Source: Entonaema liquescens (taxonomy: Eukaryota; Ascomycota; Sordariomycetes; Xylariales; Xylariaceae). From it: a stretch of DNA of 64,000 nt. The translations under genes were made by a program, and so were the position numbers. The notes beneath the pieces are model-generated. The model did not search any database. It saw only the letters and a list, made by a program, of their open reading frames with translations, and was not told the origin of the DNA. Of the stretch, positions 45,201 through 57,241 are shown in pieces (position 1 is the first letter of the stretch; every line of letters starts with the position of its first letter). The stretch is from NCBI GenBank assembly GCA_902805475.1, contig CADCSX010000005.1, forward strand, positions 3,359,501-3,423,500, written 5' to 3'.

Positions 45201-48200
45201 GGGTATCTTAGGCTCGTTCTATCTATGACAATAAGAATTTTCATCCCCGTGGTAGTTCTAGAGAGCTTGCCAGCTTGGACCATACATTGGGTACGGAATA
45301 AGTCAAGCCAAAGTACTACTGTCTCTCACCAAGCTTCCGAACACAGTGGAAACGCGAGCAAGAAGAGTAGGTACACATGCCGCTAGGTAGCAAGGCACAT
45401 GGTCCTCGTAATTGGGAGATAATAGGTGCCAGAACTTAGCAACGGAAATTTTTCTTTCCAGCTACACGGTTGGGTGCATGTCCCCGCTGTCAGTCATCTA
45501 TAAGAAGCTGCAGGTAGCCGGTATTCGTGCCACCAGCCGCTATATCATTGGCTGAAACGTGTCCGTCAGTATGCGAGACATTTTGGGGGTTCATATTGCC
45601 ATGATACTGGTCAATAATGGTAGGTCTTGGAGAAGGTAAGTTTAGTGCGTGGACGAGACTTGGGGGCCAGTGTCGAGACTGAGCACTATGGTAGAAAGGC
45701 TATCCTCGAACTACACTGACGGTATTCAGAAGTTTTGACCCATTCTAGTCTTTTATGGCGTTAAACAAGATATATTCAAGTTAAGCCTAGAAATGAGCAT
45801 TGATGGCTATTGAATTTTGAATAAAATTTGACTTTTCCACCCTATTAAAAGTGAAAGAAAGACGACAGAGCCGTTCTAAAACCAGTACCTTAAGTACCTA
45901 ATATGATAATTATTACTCATCGAAGGATCACCTTCGTAATAGGTCAACTCTGGAACTAATGGTCTAGATCTATAGTGAGATTGATCGATCGTCCCCAGGA
46001 ATTGCTGTGGGGATGGTCTATAGGTATCCCCTCTGTGTGACTCTCGGAGCTCTTTCAAAACTGACCATTTGCTTCGTAGAACAAGGTCGGAGTTCCGAAC
46101 CAACTTAGTGGATAACTTCAAATTGACGAAGACGGGAAAGTACGTCAATTCCCGGCTGAACATTTATGATGAGTCTTCTAGCTGCAACAAAGCTCCCCTA
46201 CAAGAGCGACAGCCAATATCAGGCTAAGACAGGAGAGTGGGGACGTATATTCGAAGCTCAATGTAGTGAACGTGCTATACGACCAGGTTTAGCTGGCCAT
46301 TGCCCAGGAAGTGCCATGAAGATATTGTCACACGGAATTGGGGACCTTGCAGAAAACGGTCTTGAGGTGACCAGCTTCCAGATGTAATAAGGAGAAAACC
46401 TGTATTCTAATTCCGGACGATAACGCATGCTAGATATAGGGAGGCGTTGACCAGTCCAAAGAGTTTTAAGAGCTAGCGTTGGGTCATATCAACTTCTTTC
46501 GCCTCGGGTTGTGAATTCGAGGAACGCCTCGTGACACGATAAGTAATAGGATATCCAACTCGCGAACCTCGCATCCTAGTAGGCTAATGACTTCACCCCC
46601 ACCTCGGGAAAGACGGCCTGTTGCAAAGCTCATGACTATCCTATGTCGTCCAACATAAGTCTCTTTACCTGCGTATGTACAGCTCCGCCAATCCTGGTCT
46701 GAGACTTTTGCCACAACATAAGAACCCAGTAGTCCAGAATGAACTCTTAAAGTGTATATTTAGGGAGGTGAACAGCCAAACAGGATACCAGCATAGTCAG
46801 TCGGGTTACCAGATTGGATTATTCTTTCGTGCTTGAGGTTGACCTTGACATGGGATTTCAGGTGATAGTAAACCCCTTACTGGCACCGGTAGTAGTTAGG
46901 AAGCGGATACTTGAATACTTTCAAATCTGCATGATGGCGACCAGCGGCAAGCCACGAGCCACTTGCATCGTCAAGCCGTCTTCCATTGTTCCATTAGGCT
47001 TCTAGTCGGCGGGCCATCGAAGCTCATAAGGGGGTGGCTGGGTCCAGGTGTATACTCGCAACACTCCCTGGTCCATAGGTATGGATAACCCATGGTGGTT
47101 GGATTGAAGTAATAGACATACTCTTGATATGTCGGTGAGCAGAGTAACGCTTCGGATATGTAGCATAGTCGTTTGCTCTGGTTTTATTAATGGACAGCAA
47201 ACGCGTATTAACACCTAACACATATTCTCGTACTTTACGCATATCTAATCCCATCCCGACTAGTCACGATCGTATAAGCGCCCCTTGCCCCCCTTCCAGT
47301 CGGTGGTGACTCATTATAACAATGCGATTCTAATCAACTTCGTCGGTAGTATCTATGATTAGAGGCGCCACCCGTTCCTTTCTTCGATGCCCGATAGAGG
47401 GCTGCCGGGTGACAGCGGCATCGGTGTTACCGGGAGGAAGGATTATAAGATGTCATACGTTAAACAAGATAGCAACAACGCTTCAAACCTAAGTTTTAGC
47501 CAGTAGTTACTATTTGGAGTAGATTGCTTATCCTCCGCGTAGTTAATAAAATGCTCCGCATATTAATCATCAATACCGCCATGCAAGATAGCCGAGACCA
47601 GTCTATCTCTTCACTACTACTCGGGATGTTCAGCTGCGTAACTTTGCCTCGACTTGGGATTTTGCTCCCGACGTGATTGGGCTTTATTAGAAGCATGCAT
47701 TTGTTGGCAATAACTGGGTAGGTGAACGAGAGGGACAATAGTGGCCTCAAAAACTCTGGGGTACAGATACGGAGACCAGCAAGACGGCTATATCAAGTGA
47801 TCGGACCTGAAGCTTCCTTCATTATGTCAAGCCGATATTTGGCTATTCCATCCAGTTATAAGAGCCCTTATACAAGGTAAGCCGGAGAACCGAAGAAAAG
47901 AGATCAACTGTAAAGCAGTCGTGGAGTGGATAGAAGACTTATTAACCCTATCCCTACTCGGACTTGACACAACGAACCTTAGAGATTTGACAAGAGTCAA
48001 GACCAACATCAATATGCCCATATGAGGCGCAAATAGAACTTAGCCCGTTCTGGTATTCGTTACCGACGCATAAACGTAAGGGATACGAATATCATATACC
48101 AAGCTACACGCGCAACAACTACGACCGCGTATGGTCGCGTGCTCTAAAATGTATTAGCCTCTTTTATCCAAACCAAGCTGTCTTCATATAACAACGTGTT

Positions 48201-48363
48201 TGAGCCATGCCATTCAAATACTACTCCGGATGGCCACCTACCGAGGAGATAGGTTAGCACATTTGAAATATTACTCCGTAAACTTGAGCTAGGTAGGTAT
48301 TTAACTGAGCCCACCTATTCGATATGACAGTCAATTCGTATAAAGATAGTCAATGAATATAGG
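42258..48363. other. 6.1-kb region without a recognisable gene
   Basis: This lies upstream of the Zn2Cys6 gene (minus) and downstream of the cyclophilin gene (minus). Open frames are all short (under 100 codons) on both strands and show no family motifs. The base composition is not strongly AT-rich. The first few hundred bases must hold the Zn2Cys6 promoter. Large regulatory DNA, a noncoding transcript or an old decayed repeat are all possible. I found no terminal repeats or transposon protein motifs. Confidence 0.55.
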
Positions 48364-49827
48364 CTACCTCCGCCGATAATCGCCACGAGGTCGGTCTCTT
48401 TCTTGATTATTCCTACGCCGGTCGTTATGTCGGGGTCTGAAGCGATCATCCCTTCGGTTATCATCGTACCGGTTTCTATCTCGAGGTTTGTCTCTTACTG
48501 GGCTTCTGCTCCGCGACCGCGGCATCCCATCCCGGTCTCGCCCGTCCCGATGTCTAATTCGATCCGCACTGTCACGAATTCTATCTGTATCTCTGTCCCT
48601 AAAGTGTTCGGGATCTCGGATCCGCCTGTCATCTCGATCTCGACCGTCTCTCTGTCGTTCATGCCGGCCTCGCATTTCTTCCTCTCCGTAAACCATACTA
48701 TAGTGGTCTTCGGTGTTGTCGTGACCGTCCTCTTCCCTATACTTCCTCCATTTCTCCAGCCCCTTGACACCTCCCCATCCACCGCCTTCGCGTCTACTTT
48801 TCCGCTTCGCGTTTTCCCCACCCCTCCAGACCTCGGCCAACTTGCTCACGCTCTGACTAAAATCAACGTGTATCCTTCGGTCGTCGATGAGCACGCCTTG
48901 CATCTTGAAGTAAGCCGCCTCGCAAGCGCCCTTGTCTTCAAATTCGACAAAGGCGTATTGCAGGCTATCTCCTGTCTTCTTGTCACGTATGACTTCGCAG
49001 GATAAAATCTTGCCGAAACGACTGAATATGAGCTCGAGGTCGGAATCGGTAGTCACGGGATTAAGCTTGCAGACGAAAAGCACGTTCTCCGGAGGTTTAA
49101 CTTCGGCGAATGGAAGATCGCCCATCATCTCGAGAGTTAGAGCCTGAGCGCGGGCCTCCCTCTCGCGTCGCACTTTTTCCGCTTCCTCCTCGTCTAACTC
49201 GTCGGTTAGGGGGGCATCATCGGCGATTCTAACGGTAGAAAGCTGCGCTTTGGATGGCGCCGGCGATTGGCTGGGCTCCCGCAACCCAGGTGGGTCAGAG
49301 TAGGGATCATCGAGAATAATTGTGTGCTTTATGCGAATATCAACGAGCGGGTGGCCATCTTTGTCGGTAATGGCATTGTTAACTTTCTCGAGGGCATCAA
49401 ATCCTTCAACCACCTTCCCAAAGATAGCTGCTTTCCCGTCTAAATAATCTGTGTTGTCGCCGAGCGTGACGATGAATTGGCTACCAGCGACACGTACATC
49501 AGGATCGGATGGGTGGGGGGCAGTAGCCATAGAGACAGTACCTCTTTCAAGATGTCTTAATCTGGGATGAAATGTAGCGCTGAACGTCTTCTTAGAGGGC
49601 CCAGATATGAGACCCCATATCGAGGAACCGCCATCAGAAGCGGCAGAGGTAGGACCAAGAGGGTCTCCAGTTTGGAAGGAGAAGCCCTGTTGGATAGAAT
49701 GGATGGGCGAGAAGTTGTAGTATTTGACCTTACAGAGTTTGATAAAGTTCTCGCATTCCTTTGGCGCGTAATCAACTAATAGGTCTATTACTATGTCGCC
49801 GGCGCTTGTCTCAAGCAGGACCGACAT
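48364..49827 (-). CDS. cyp6: RRM-containing cyclophilin-type peptidyl-prolyl isomerase (PPIL4/Cyp6 family)
   Basis: A single-exon protein of 487 aa. Residues 1-172 are a cyclophilin domain (LLETSAGDIVIDL, FQTGDPLG). Residues 248-325 are an RNA recognition motif with RNP2 LFVCKL and RNP1 YAFVEF, and the tail from about 380 is an Arg/Asp-rich RS-like stretch (HRDGRDRDG repeats). This order is that of the conserved nuclear PPIL4/Cyp6 family, linked to spliceosomes and transcription. The usual catalytic arginine of cyclophilins is absent: the segment reads IHSIQQGF where active enzymes have HRxIPGF. Human PPIL4 also lacks it, so weak or no isomerase activity is expected. A long Glu/Arg linker (LDEEEAEKVRRERE, 211-224) joins the domains. 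The ATG at 49827 gives the family N-terminus directly. Confidence 0.94.
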   Translation of the reverse strand: MSVLLETSAGDIVIDLLVDYAPKECENFIKLCKVKYYNFSPIHSIQQGFSFQTGDPLGPTSAASDGGSSIWGLISGPSKKTFSATFHPRLRHLERGTVSMATAPHPSDPDVRVAGSQFIVTLGDNTDYLDGKAAIFGKVVEGFDALEKVNNAITDKDGHPLVDIRIKHTIILDDPYSDPPGLREPSQSPAPSKAQLSTVRIADDAPLTDELDEEEAEKVRREREARAQALTLEMMGDLPFAEVKPPENVLFVCKLNPVTTDSDLELIFSRFGKILSCEVIRDKKTGDSLQYAFVEFEDKGACEAAYFKMQGVLIDDRRIHVDFSQSVSKLAEVWRGGENAKRKSRREGGGWGGVKGLEKWRKYREEDGHDNTEDHYSMVYGEEEMRGRHERQRDGRDRDDRRIRDPEHFRDRDTDRIRDSADRIRHRDGRDRDGMPRSRSRSPVRDKPRDRNRYDDNRRDDRFRPRHNDRRRNNQERDRPRGDYRRR

Positions 49828-50124
49828 CCTTTATTTTGGTCCTTTTTTACCAGAGTACCGCGATTAAGAGAAGATGAGAATAAGTCGTAAAGCCGGTCAA
49901 ATTTTGGGGGGCCAGGGAATTTGTAGGTGGAAGTGTTGAATAAGGTAGGAAATAAGTTGATAAGACGTGAAGGCAAAATAAAAGAGTACCTACATGAGAA
50001 AAGGTACCACATGAGAATGAGAAGCTGTGACGCATTTTGGGTGCCACAGATGCCCAAGTAGTCTGTGGCTACCTGTGTGGCTACGCAGACTAGTACAAGG
50101 TACTTAGATATCCATATGTACATG

Positions 50125-50134
50125 TACCTAGGTA
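50125..50134. repeat. TACCTAGGTA palindrome (copy 3)
   Basis: Exact copy of the 10-bp palindrome, about 300 bp upstream of the cyclophilin start codon. Confidence 0.7.
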
Positions 50135-50448
50135 GAATCTTACCTAAAAATGCGCTATCCATCGACGGGTCCAATAAGTCCAATAGCCAAACCTTCCCCT
50201 TGGAACCTTCATTCCACGTCATTTTAGTTAATATGAGGTTAGTACATGCCTAACTGCATGTACCCCGCGTACATATGCAAGCTGACATTGAAGCTATCAC
50301 AGCTTAAGTCGTCTCTCATACTAATAAAGAATGTTTTGAATATCTACCCAGTCTTATTTTTTAATTATATCTTCTCGATCTTTGTTTAATATGTAATAAG
50401 TATATCCTTGAATCTCAAAATTGCTTTCTACCTTGCATAGAAAACCTC

Positions 50449-50474
50449 AAAAAAAAAAAAAAAAAAAAAAAAAA
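50449..50474 (+). repeat. poly(A) tract, about 26 nt
   Basis: An uninterrupted A run on the given strand, between two minus-strand genes. It is the longest of the five tracts. Confidence 0.9.
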
Positions 50475-50797
50475 CCAGTACTCGATCCATTTATAGCGCC
50501 TTTCCAAAAGACCCTCAGACCTATTACCCAGCAGCCGAGAAGAATTCCATTACCAGTCACCCGGTAAATTACTTTAGATGAAACTTGGTAAGTATACCGC
50601 ACAGACTAGCCGCCAGGTTCCCGAACGCCATCAGAATTCAAATAGGTATCGAGTTCCCAAGCCTAAAAACCCAATATACCTTTAACCCCTGATATGATCC
50701 GTCTAGTTCCTTGCTTTTCCTTCCGTCTGAAAATTAACCAACTTTTCCGCACTTCGCTCCCACCCCTAAACCATTTCTTATTGTTGCTCTTCTTCAG

Positions 50798-51345
50798 TTA
50801 GTCGAACCCGCTGTGGCTTCGACGTCTTCGTCCGCTGCGCAACTCTCTCTCCGTGTTCATTAGGCGGGTCTGGACCCAAGTTCGCATTTCTTGGTCCTTC
50901 CTCACCGTGTCGCAGTTGAGCAGCTCTGTTAGAGCTCTCTTGATGCCCTCATTCACATCGAAGAGTTTCTGCTCCCCTGCCGCCATCTCCTCGATTAATG
51001 ATTCGTCCAGGACTGGTTCCAGCTGGGTCTGCGAGCCTCGGTATCCCGAGCCTCTAGCAGACGACAGTGATGACCTTCGATGATTCCGCGAGGGGAAGGA
51101 GAGAGCTTCAGCGATGGGCTACCACTAAGCGATCGTGTAGGTGAGACTGAGGGCGAAGTAACCGCAGTAGAAGACGTGGTATAGGAAGGGCAGAGGTCGT
51201 GCATATGTTGCCGAAGCTCTTCGTGTTGGTTCTGCAACAAAAGATATTTATGCATAGCGAAGTCGATGTTGTGATACGCAACTGAATCGGGTCCCGATTC
51301 CATCAGCTCATCTGTGTAATGCATGTTGACGTTGTGATAAAACAT
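50798..51345 (-). CDS. small conserved fungal protein with an apparent two-base frameshift
   Basis: The reading begins at ATG 51345 with MFYHNVNMHYTDELMES; the open frame upstream has only TTG. It then runs through a Ser/Pro-rich linker (SPSVSPTRSLSGSP). The second half, EPVLDESLIEEM and then KLFDVNEGIKRALTELLNC, ends RSGRRRRSHSGFD and lies in another frame. Both halves look conserved, and together they resemble an unnamed fungal protein of about 180 aa. The switch falls at CGCG (51087-51090). Dropping one CG would join SPSP to RNHRRSS. I found no GT...AG pair with a good donor that could bridge the two frames, so this is either a real +2 change or an assembly error. Acidic and basic helical segments suggest a cytosolic or nuclear protein; the function is unknown. 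4 kb without a recognised gene lie upstream. Confidence 0.65.
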
Positions 51346-52072
51346 TTTCAATCCGTGCTATGTGTCTAACGGCGAGCTGCATTGAATTGAAAGATGTGTC
51401 CAAGTCGGCGGGAATTGGGAATTGGGAACTGGGACACGAGTCGTGCTGTAGAGTTACCAATTGATCGACGGTGGGATGGCGCCGGGTGTAAGTGGATTTT
51501 CGTCTCGGAGCGTGAACGACGGGCCAACTTCCGTGTAAGTGTGTACTCGCGTCCTGTCGATCCGACGATCACAATTGCAACGTCTTCTCCTTTTACAGAT
51601 GACAACACAAGTGTTCGAGTGTCTAGGAAAGGAATGCGGGATAATCGGTGTGAAATACAACGTTCCTAAATGAGGTTGAAAATGTAGGGGACAATTGGGC
51701 TGATACTGTCGGGTTTATAAACCTGGACAGGGGAAGGCCTTTTGATTATTATATTTCCCGGGTTTGCTGCAATTTCTGGGAGACTGGCCTTGGACCAGGG
51801 TTGGACACCAAAAAACCTCCGTGCAGATATCAGGAAATGATGTGAAGCGGTCCTCAGGCACACCAAGGTTGGCGCCGCCAAAAATATAGCCGATGAATTA
51901 GGTTTGCCGATCTGGTCGCCGGCTCGTCTTGTTAGGCAATTTAGAAAGTGCTGTAAATCAACAAGCTTGCTCGAGTATTCGTGTCTCCGGTGGAACCTCG
52001 AAGAAACGGTTCATTCAAGTTGTCGGGAACACCCGATTTCGTATGGTGAATAGGTTAGGTTGTTAGGTACTT

Positions 52073-52150
52073 CCAGTGTGTAGGTGTGTAAGTGTGGGTG
52101 TGTAAATGTACCAAAGTGTGTATGGGTATGTGGAGGTGTGGATGTGTGGA
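52073..52150 (+). repeat. degenerate GT-rich microsatellite-like tract
   Basis: About 80 bp of repeated GTGTG(T/G) words with A or AAA breaks, noncoding, about 730 bp upstream of the small conserved gene's start. Confidence 0.75.
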
Positions 52151-55100
52151 GTCCGAAAAGGTGCGGTTTTATGTAGTGTAATATAGCGTAATGTAGATAG
52201 TGTAGAGTAGTAGTGTGCCTTGAGATAGCACCAGACTACTTATGTAGTAGCTCTTGGAGAATCAAAGGGGCAGAGAGGGAGAGGGGGTTAATGGGTGGAA
52301 ATCTAGCTCAGAACCTCCAAAGCTAAAAGGGGAGGATGGGAAGACGTAATGGAAGAATAAGCACTATCGACAGAAGCACACAAAAGCCCTATTATGGACT
52401 CGTCGAGAATAATGCAGATAGATGAGTGGCGTAAGCGATTGCGAGGCGCATTAAGGTTGCTCATATAGCGATTAATAAAATGGTTTCATTTTTTTTGGTA
52501 GGTTGGAGGGAGAAAAGACGGTGTTCTATTTAGAAAGCGTTGGTCTTCCTGTTGATGGACTAGACTCGGCCGTGTTTGTAGCAGGTTTAACACTACTACT
52601 GCGGCAAAGTGGACAAAAAGCTGGAGTTCCCTCCCCGTTTGCAAATGGTAGGGGCTCGACGACGTGATTGCAGGTAAATTATTGGGCCCTACTGGGTCGA
52701 GACCGGACTCAAGGCTTGGTTGGGCGTTGAAAAAACCAGACGAACCAAACGATGGCGTCGATATTTCAAAGCTTGATGTCAATATTATACAACTCATACA
52801 GCTGTAAAAGCGTAAAAGCGGTGCTACCAGCAGGGTAGGATAAGCAGGTATGTGTATGCGGTGCTGACTTGTCACTAAGGTAAGGTTGTATGTTGCTCGA
52901 AACGCTTTGAGGCAACTGAACAAGTAGAGCGCCTTTGAGCTCCTTTTATTAGCGAGTTTGCCGAGGATATGAGAGACGTAAGATTATCCGGGCAGACGCA
53001 GCTATAGAAATGCTCAATTGCAACTGGACCACTGGAGATATGGATTTCTAGAAGAGGCAAAACGAAACAATAATTGTACTGGATTGCGGTTTACTCATAA
53101 CAATACAAACACCTGACGGTGGCGCGTTTGGTCCGGTATCTAGAACTAAACATCTCGTTGCCGTACGAAGAGCTCCGGTAGGCAAAGGCAAAGTGCATAT
53201 GAAGCTTCTCATTGATCAGAACCCAGGAGGTGGTACGGTGCCTTGCCTGCTTGTGCCTACTTAATCTCTGGAGAAGGTGTGGAGAAATATTATGAGCAAG
53301 GATAATACCTTGTAATTCAGATATAGGCACAAAGAGATGATAAGGGAGGATCTGTAACGATGTGTCTATCTCTCACACAGTGTAGCTAAAGACTACAAAT
53401 GATAAAATATGTCCCCCCGACGTACCACCCATCTCCAATCTGCTTCAGCACGGGCCAATAGCAACGCGGAATAAGTGTACGATGCTCCTTAATTACATAG
53501 GCAAGTGACATTCTTACCAACTGAGTCCGAGGTTGCTAAACCACTTACATTAGAATGGAAGCTCCCTACGTTTCTGCTAATATCAGGAGCTACTCCCCTC
53601 CTTAGTTCCTTTAAAGATGCTTTAAATATCTTCTCTAGTTTCTGCAAAATAGCCAATATAGTAGCAAGCTTTACAAGACGAAGGATCGGTGATGATGACG
53701 GCGGTGATGATGAATACCCAGATAATAAATCATGATGAGGGAATGACGTCTACTAAGAGGTTTAAAATAGGACATGTTCTAAAATGGGCAAGTTATCAAC
53801 TTATGGTACGCCAATCTTCTCTTAGCACCGTATTAAGAAACTGTGCCCACTTGACCTGGAAGTATCCGAGGCCAATAAAGGTGTCTCGTTTTGTATCAGC
53901 CCAACCTGTGGCTTCGCATAGCCTAATCCCCTTTCGATACCAAGAGGTCTAGAACATACGCACACACTGCCGTACTGGCGAGACTGTCACGCTGCCAGAG
54001 TCGGGGCTAGTCTGAAAAGCAGTTTAAATTGTGTAATAGATACGGACCGGGAACCATGTGGGTGAATATTCTTGAGGTAGATTTGATGATGCTTCTATGT
54101 CGTTTCGAGGTCGGGAATCGGGATCCGTACAAAGCAGAACCCTCGTAAAGGGTGACGAAATATCGGGGTGTGCCAGATTTAGAGCTCTTAAGAAGGGTTT
54201 ATCGAAACATTTACAGCCCACTTGTTGCCCACATCCGATCGCCTTTACCTGTCATTCATACAGGAGGAATGCGTCCGTCCGATACACCACTCACCCCTAG
54301 TGCAAGACACCAAAATTTGACATATTTATTTCATGGCATTGCAGAGTGCTTGCAGACTCGCGCTCGTTGGGCTAGATGATAGCCTAACGTGAGATATCCA
54401 CCTCGTCGGTAGTTGACGTTCTTAGTCTCTACAATGCCGGCAGATTCTATCGGAAGACGTAAGATAGGGATCATACTCTCGTCGTACTGTTGAGAGTATA
54501 TAGTACTTTAATATATGTGTTAAACAGAGGCGATATAACCTCTTCGAATCGTCTTATCACGCAGTTCTACCCATATTCAGCGGACCAGGAGCTCCGAAAG
54601 GCCGTTGGTATGCCGCATTATCAGCGCCGTTTAGATGCATGACATGTACCGGTGAAGTCGGCTTAACCGGCATGAACCAGACAGCTGAACGATTGAAGCA
54701 CAAGGGATCGACATAATCCATGGAATAACGTGTCGTCAACGTTCGCCGCCCCAAGTCTATGTGATTCTGTCTATCCGCCAAGAGCAAGGGTTCCGTTCCA
54801 AGAGAGTGGAATCAGCTCGGCAGTACCTGCAGAACTTCTTATGTCGATCTAAGTCCGACGTTAGTACTACACAGTCAGACTTATTGAAACAAGAGCAGAT
54901 TATACACAAGTGCTACTCTGTCACTAATGAAGGGATTCATATATTGTATATTTACATATAACTCTACCTAATATTAAGATTTGTAGATTACCTAGTTAGA
55001 TAGGGGTACGGGGAATTCATTCCTTGTGTAGATATATCTTACGAGTATAGCATGGTATCCCCCATGATTTACCCCAGTCTTACCCCAGAAATTTATCATC

Positions 55101-55308
55101 TAGAACCTATCACCAATTGTGTAATGCCATGACTTCATCGTCTGGGGCTACCGTAAGTTGTTTGTGAATCATATCCATGTATGAAGCTCCAGACCTATCC
55201 CCATGGTCAGTTTATCGGACCTCCTATTTTGCCTAGTCCTGCCAATTTTCGGGCGGATCCGATATATCACTTAAAGCTGATACCTCCCGCTTCGTATCCG
55301 AAGCCACT

Positions 55309-55318
55309 TACCTAGGTA
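55309..55318. repeat. TACCTAGGTA palindrome (copy 4)
   Basis: Exact copy of the 10-bp palindrome, about 190 bp upstream of the NmrA-like gene. Confidence 0.7.
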
Positions 55319-55506
55319 TACAAGCTAAAAGTTTTAGTGATTGGTACCTAAGAATATGACAAATGGTAACCCATGAGCGGCTACCTTCGGGAGAAACTAT
55401 ATCCCCTACCCCGCAATACGATATCGTGACTTGTGTTCCTCTTACGTGCAGTTAACGCCGAAGTTCATGTATTATCGTGATATTTTCTGGTGTTCAAGTG
55501 GCAGCT

Positions 55507-56550
55507 ATGGCGAATCAACTTCCGTCTAATATACTCATCTTTGGGGCGACAGGTAATATTGGTAAATATATTACCGATGCTATAGTTTCAGCTAAGCCCG
55601 GTGTTGGCCATCACGTTTCCATGTTCACGTCGCCTACCACAGCAAACAGCCCAGATAAACGAAATCTACTATCATCATGGAAGTCTCAGGGGTTGTCGGT
55701 CATCACGGGCGATCTCAGCAACGCTGACGATATCCGAAATGCCTACAATGGCATAGATACAGTTGTCTCGTGCTTGGGAAGAAACGCACTAGCGAGTCAG
55801 GTTGAACTACTTAAGCTCGCGGAAGAGAGCAACGTACAGTGGTTTTTTCCTAGCGAATATGGCACAGATATCGAATACGATGCCTCTAGTAAGGATGAAA
55901 AGCCGCACCAGAACAAACTCAGAGTACGAGGATTTATCCGCGAGAATTTAAAAAAGGTTAAGTGTACCTACGTCGTAACGGGCCCCTATATTGAGATGTA
56001 CTTGACACTTGCACCGGTGGCTAAAGATGCTGGAGGCTACGACGTAAAGTCAAAGAAAGCTGTGGTCATTGGAAGCGGAGACGGCAAGGTTGGGTTTACA
56101 AGTATGCCCGAGTAAGCTTCTTTCTTCCAAATTTATCCAAAGTATTAGTAGCAATTATGATTTAGCTTGTCTTGCTAATATGGTTGGACGCCATACAGCG
56201 TTGGTAAGCTGGTGGTTGCAGCTCTCCGCCACCCCGAAGTATCTATAGGGAGGGCCCTGAAAGTCCAATCGTTTGTTACAACACCAAATGATATCGTGGC
56301 AGAATTTGAGAAGCAGACTGGATCGAAGTGGACAGTTGAGCATACACCAAATCAAAAGATCCACGAGATCGAGAATGAAAAGTGGAATGCTAATGACCCG
56401 ATTGCAACGCTGTATACACTGAAGCGTATCTGGGCCGAAGGCGGCACCCTATACGAAAAGACTGATAATGAGATATTAGGCCTCGCACAAGGAGATATGG
56501 AGCCATTGAGCGCTGCTGTAGAGAGGGCTATCGCCGGAAAAGGATATTAA
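55507..56550 (+). CDS. NmrA / isoflavone reductase-like NAD(P)-binding oxidoreductase
   Basis: The protein is 318 aa from two exons, 55507-56111 and 56199-56550; the intron is GTAAGC...ATACAG and the frame closes. It is an atypical short-chain dehydrogenase of the NmrA/PCBER type: a Rossmann start ILIFGATGNIG with Gly13-x2-Gly16-x2-Gly19, then VVSCLGRNA and WFFPSEYGTD. Members reduce phenylpropanoid-like substrates or act as redox-sensing regulators. The usual catalytic lysine region is represented by HQNKLRVRGFIRE, with Lys after HQN as in the isoflavone reductase class, so enzyme activity is plausible. I chose ATG 55507 (MANQLPSN), because the ten codons upstream begin only at GTG. Typical length for the family. 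Substrate unknown. Confidence 0.88.
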
Positions 56551-56662
56551 GGTCCATCCAGTGTTGGCTTACACCGTATACTATGTTTACTTTCGCTAAA
56601 ATCCCATAGATATTATATCGCTAGCTGCAACATACGTAAAGAATGAATATGTTACTATATAC

Positions 56663-56682
56663 TATATATATATATATATATA
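56663..56682. repeat. TA dinucleotide microsatellite
   Basis: About ten uninterrupted TA units, 110 bp after the NmrA-like stop codon. Confidence 0.9.
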
Positions 56683-56950
56683 CATCTTACCTATGTAGGC
56701 ACTTGATTTATATGAATATGTCTTGATGGTTATTAAGGCTTTGATTATATGTTCTCATGTTAAGAGTCTATTATCCTCATCCTTCACCTCCACTCATACT
56801 GTTATACGTAGGTATATACCTTATATATGACACCTAAAAAGAGATAAACCGTAGAGTCTCATATTTGCCTAGGTATTTTACCTAGATATAAATGAAAATA
56901 GTATTAAACTTCGTATAACTACAGGTAATAGCATAAGCTGGAATTAGGTA

Positions 56951-56974
56951 GTCGGTTAGTCGGTTAGTCGGTTA
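56951..56974. repeat. 8-bp tandem repeat, three copies
   Basis: GTCGGTTA is repeated three times exactly and followed by GTCTG. It lies in noncoding DNA about 270 bp before the Rpa43 start. Confidence 0.9.
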
Positions 56975-57241
56975 GTCTGTCAACATATGCCTGTATATTA
57001 GTTAGATGCATAATCAGTCATCTTGGAATGCCCCGCAGAAGCGATACGCGACCAACTTATCGATAACAACCTTCAGAAAAAAATTTATGGTTCTAAGTCC
57101 TTACAATTCTACGCTGGCGCATCCTCGTTAGCTTAACCGACTTTATTTCTTTCTTTTTCTTACGACTTTTTAGTCGGTACCATAATAATTACAATAAATT
57201 CTAAGCTCAATATCTGCTTGCGCTAGATCCCCTCATGCGCG

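Larger units (their letters stand above)
49828..50797. other. intergenic spacer
   Basis: 970 bp holding the cyclophilin promoter and the 3' end of the next minus-strand gene. It contains a TACCTAGGTA palindrome at 50125 and a 26-nt A-tract at 50449. A 143-codon minus frame at 49791 overlaps the cyclophilin start and has no recognisable content. Confidence 0.6.
51346..55506. other. 4.2-kb region without a recognisable gene
   Basis: A divergent spacer between the small conserved gene (minus) and the NmrA-like gene (plus). It has a GT-rich tract near 52073-52150 and a TACCTAGGTA palindrome at 55309. A 145-codon minus frame at 52486-52923 and a 76-codon plus frame at 53505 show no known motif. 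Long leaders or a noncoding transcript are possible. Confidence 0.5.
56551..57241. other. intergenic spacer with simple repeats
   Basis: About 690 bp, AT-rich. It contains a TA dinucleotide run and a triplicated 8-mer, listed separately. The right end holds the Rpa43 promoter. Confidence 0.6.

Noticed and set aside
49791..50222. 143-codon minus-strand frame overlapping the cyclophilin start
   Set aside because: It overlaps a secure gene on the same strand in another frame and shows no family features.
52486..52923. 145-codon minus-strand frame in the spacer
   Set aside because: No recognisable domain, no splice partner, and the composition does not look coding; left as undetermined spacer.
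55477..55506. Ten-codon N-terminal extension of the NmrA-like protein
   Set aside because: The frame opens at GTG; ATG 55507 places the Rossmann motif at the usual distance.
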